64,000 nt of DNA, taken from Bradyrhizobium sp. B097 (GTDB lineage: Bacteria; Pseudomonadota; Alphaproteobacteria; Rhizobiales; Xanthobacteraceae). Position numbers and translations under genes: made by a program. A model generated the notes under the pieces. That model saw only the letters and a program-made list of their open reading frames with translations, had not been told where the DNA came from and searched no databases. This document shows, piece after piece, positions 63,348-64,000 of this stretch (its first letter is position 1; each line of letters starts with the position of its first letter). The stretch is taken from contig NZ_CP152412.1 in the NCBI RefSeq assembly GCF_038957035.1, positions 1 to 64,000 on the forward strand. The letters are read 5' to 3'.

Positions 63348-64000
63348 CTACAGCGGCAGTTCCGGCTCGCGGCGGGCGTTGCGGCGAGCGTTGGTGGCGG
63401 TGGCCGAGGTCGAGGAGCGCACGAAGCTCCAGCGGATGGTGGCGGCCTGCCTTGCGTCCTGCCGGATCACGATCTGGGAGGTGCGGCGCGGGCCGTCATT
63501 GCCGGCCAGGAAGACGCTGTCCTCGAGGTCGACCTTGTCGTCCAGCGCCTCGAAGGTCCAGACGTCGCGATTGGGCAGCACCAGCATCACGCCGCGGGCA
63601 TCCGACAGCCGGCTCGCCTTCACCGAGGGGTGCAGATGGAAGCGCAGCGCGAAATCGGCCTCGCTGCCCTTGATGCGGCCGCCGGGCGCCGGCGACAGCG
63701 AGTCCTCGCCCTCCATCCGCGTGCCGTCCTGGGCGATCATCAGCACGCGGCGGTGGATCACGCCGAAGCGCGAGAGATAGCCGTCATGCGAGGCGGTCAG
63801 CACGTCGCCGCCGGGGATGGCCTCGCGGTAGCTCTCGACATTGCTGGGCCCGCTGGTGACCGGCGCGCCGCGCAACAGCCGCTTCATCGCCGACAGTTCG
63901 ACGAACTGGCACGATGAGGTGTCGCGATAGGTCAGCGTCGAATGCGCCGCGGTGGAGCGAGCGAACGGCCGCCAATTGTCGCGCCCCGTGTTCGGCATGC
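63348..64000 (-). CDS. Heparinase II/III family protein, C-terminal part (5' end outside window)
   Basis: This partial frame (about 217 residues) runs past the right edge of the window. It carries a beta-sandwich pattern of the heparinase II/III family: DNWRPFARSTAAHSTLTYRDTSSCQFVE, ASHDGYLSRFGVIHRRVLMIAQDGTRMEGEDSL, FALRFHLHPSVKASRLSDARGVMLVLPN. The catalytic domain lies outside, so the substrate cannot be judged. Heparinase-family followed by purH is common in this group of bacteria. Confidence 0.85.
   Translation of the reverse strand, partial: MPNTGRDNWRPFARSTAAHSTLTYRDTSSCQFVELSAMKRLLRGAPVTSGPSNVESYREAIPGGDVLTASHDGYLSRFGVIHRRVLMIAQDGTRMEGEDSLSPAPGGRIKGSEADFALRFHLHPSVKASRLSDARGVMLVLPNRDVWTFEALDDKVDLEDSVFLAGNDGPRRTSQIVIRQDARQAATIRWSFVRSSTSATATNARRNARREPELPL

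Overview
The window reads as a chromosomal segment of a GC-rich alphaproteobacterium of the Bradyrhizobium/Rhodopseudomonas type. The reasons are the gene order rho-mnmE-mnmG-rsmG-parA-parB, the lineage-typical proteins (a CenR/OtpR-like regulator paired with a cyclic-nucleotide-binding protein, DUF2865, DUF2239, an MHYT-GGDEF-EAL protein), the leuS-lptE-holA operon, a CtrA-type box, and many GC-rich hairpin repeats between genes. The assignment rests on recognition, not on a search. No insertion sequence, prophage, CRISPR array or integrase was found; this is mostly core chromosome.

Layout. 1-6.9 kb is the chromosome-partition region: the end of rho, then mnmE, mnmG, rsmG, parA and parB, with five exact parS palindromes between 2.0 and 4.4 kb, one of them inside the rsmG coding sequence. 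This places the window near the replication origin, although oriC itself is not seen. 7-11.2 kb is the leftward leuS-lptE-holA operon. 11.5-18 kb holds a CACHE-GGDEF protein, yggS, a hydratase, an L,D-transpeptidase divergent from a CenR-like regulator with its cNMP-binding partner, and xthA. 18.2-22.8 kb is a leftward aminotransferase-ftsK-lolA run with a CtrA-type box upstream. 23-24.7 kb holds a Nudix hydrolase, a second GGDEF protein and a GFA-family protein.

25.3-30.6 kb carries two glnK-amtB ammonium modules flanking a ClpP paralogue and an ArsR/AHSA1 pair; the first module has a good sigma-54 promoter and a strong terminator. 31-36.4 kb is housekeeping (thioesterase, UbiH-type hydroxylase, hydrolase, Trm112-like) plus a TetR/membrane-protein divergent pair whose operators overlap the promoter. 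36.7-39.3 kb is an MHYT-PAS-GGDEF-EAL protein.

39.5-44.0 kb is the most interesting block. It encodes a PepSY-like periplasmic protein, a b561-type cytochrome, a porin, an FMN-binding protein with a covalent flavinylation motif, the flavin transferase ApbE, and a small four-histidine membrane protein (DUF4405-like). Together they look like a membrane and periplasmic electron-transfer chain built on a covalently flavinylated carrier.

44-49.5 kb has a Lon N-domain protein, a thioredoxin-TPR protein, a tRNA-Gly, a frameshifted DUF2865 relic, and a sugar-dehydrogenase-like protein followed by a di-heme cytochrome c. 49.7-64 kb is mixed metabolism and transport (ketopantoate reductase, DsbA-type isomerase, MATE, GST, SDR, two MFS carriers, gamma-glutamyltransferase, purH and the end of a heparinase II/III protein). 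It includes a DUF1330/GIY-YIG divergent pair whose promoters overlap inside one large inverted repeat.

Across the whole window, every convergent gene junction wide enough to hold one carries a long hairpin repeat. The repeats fall into a few families whose stems differ between copies in ways that keep base pairing.
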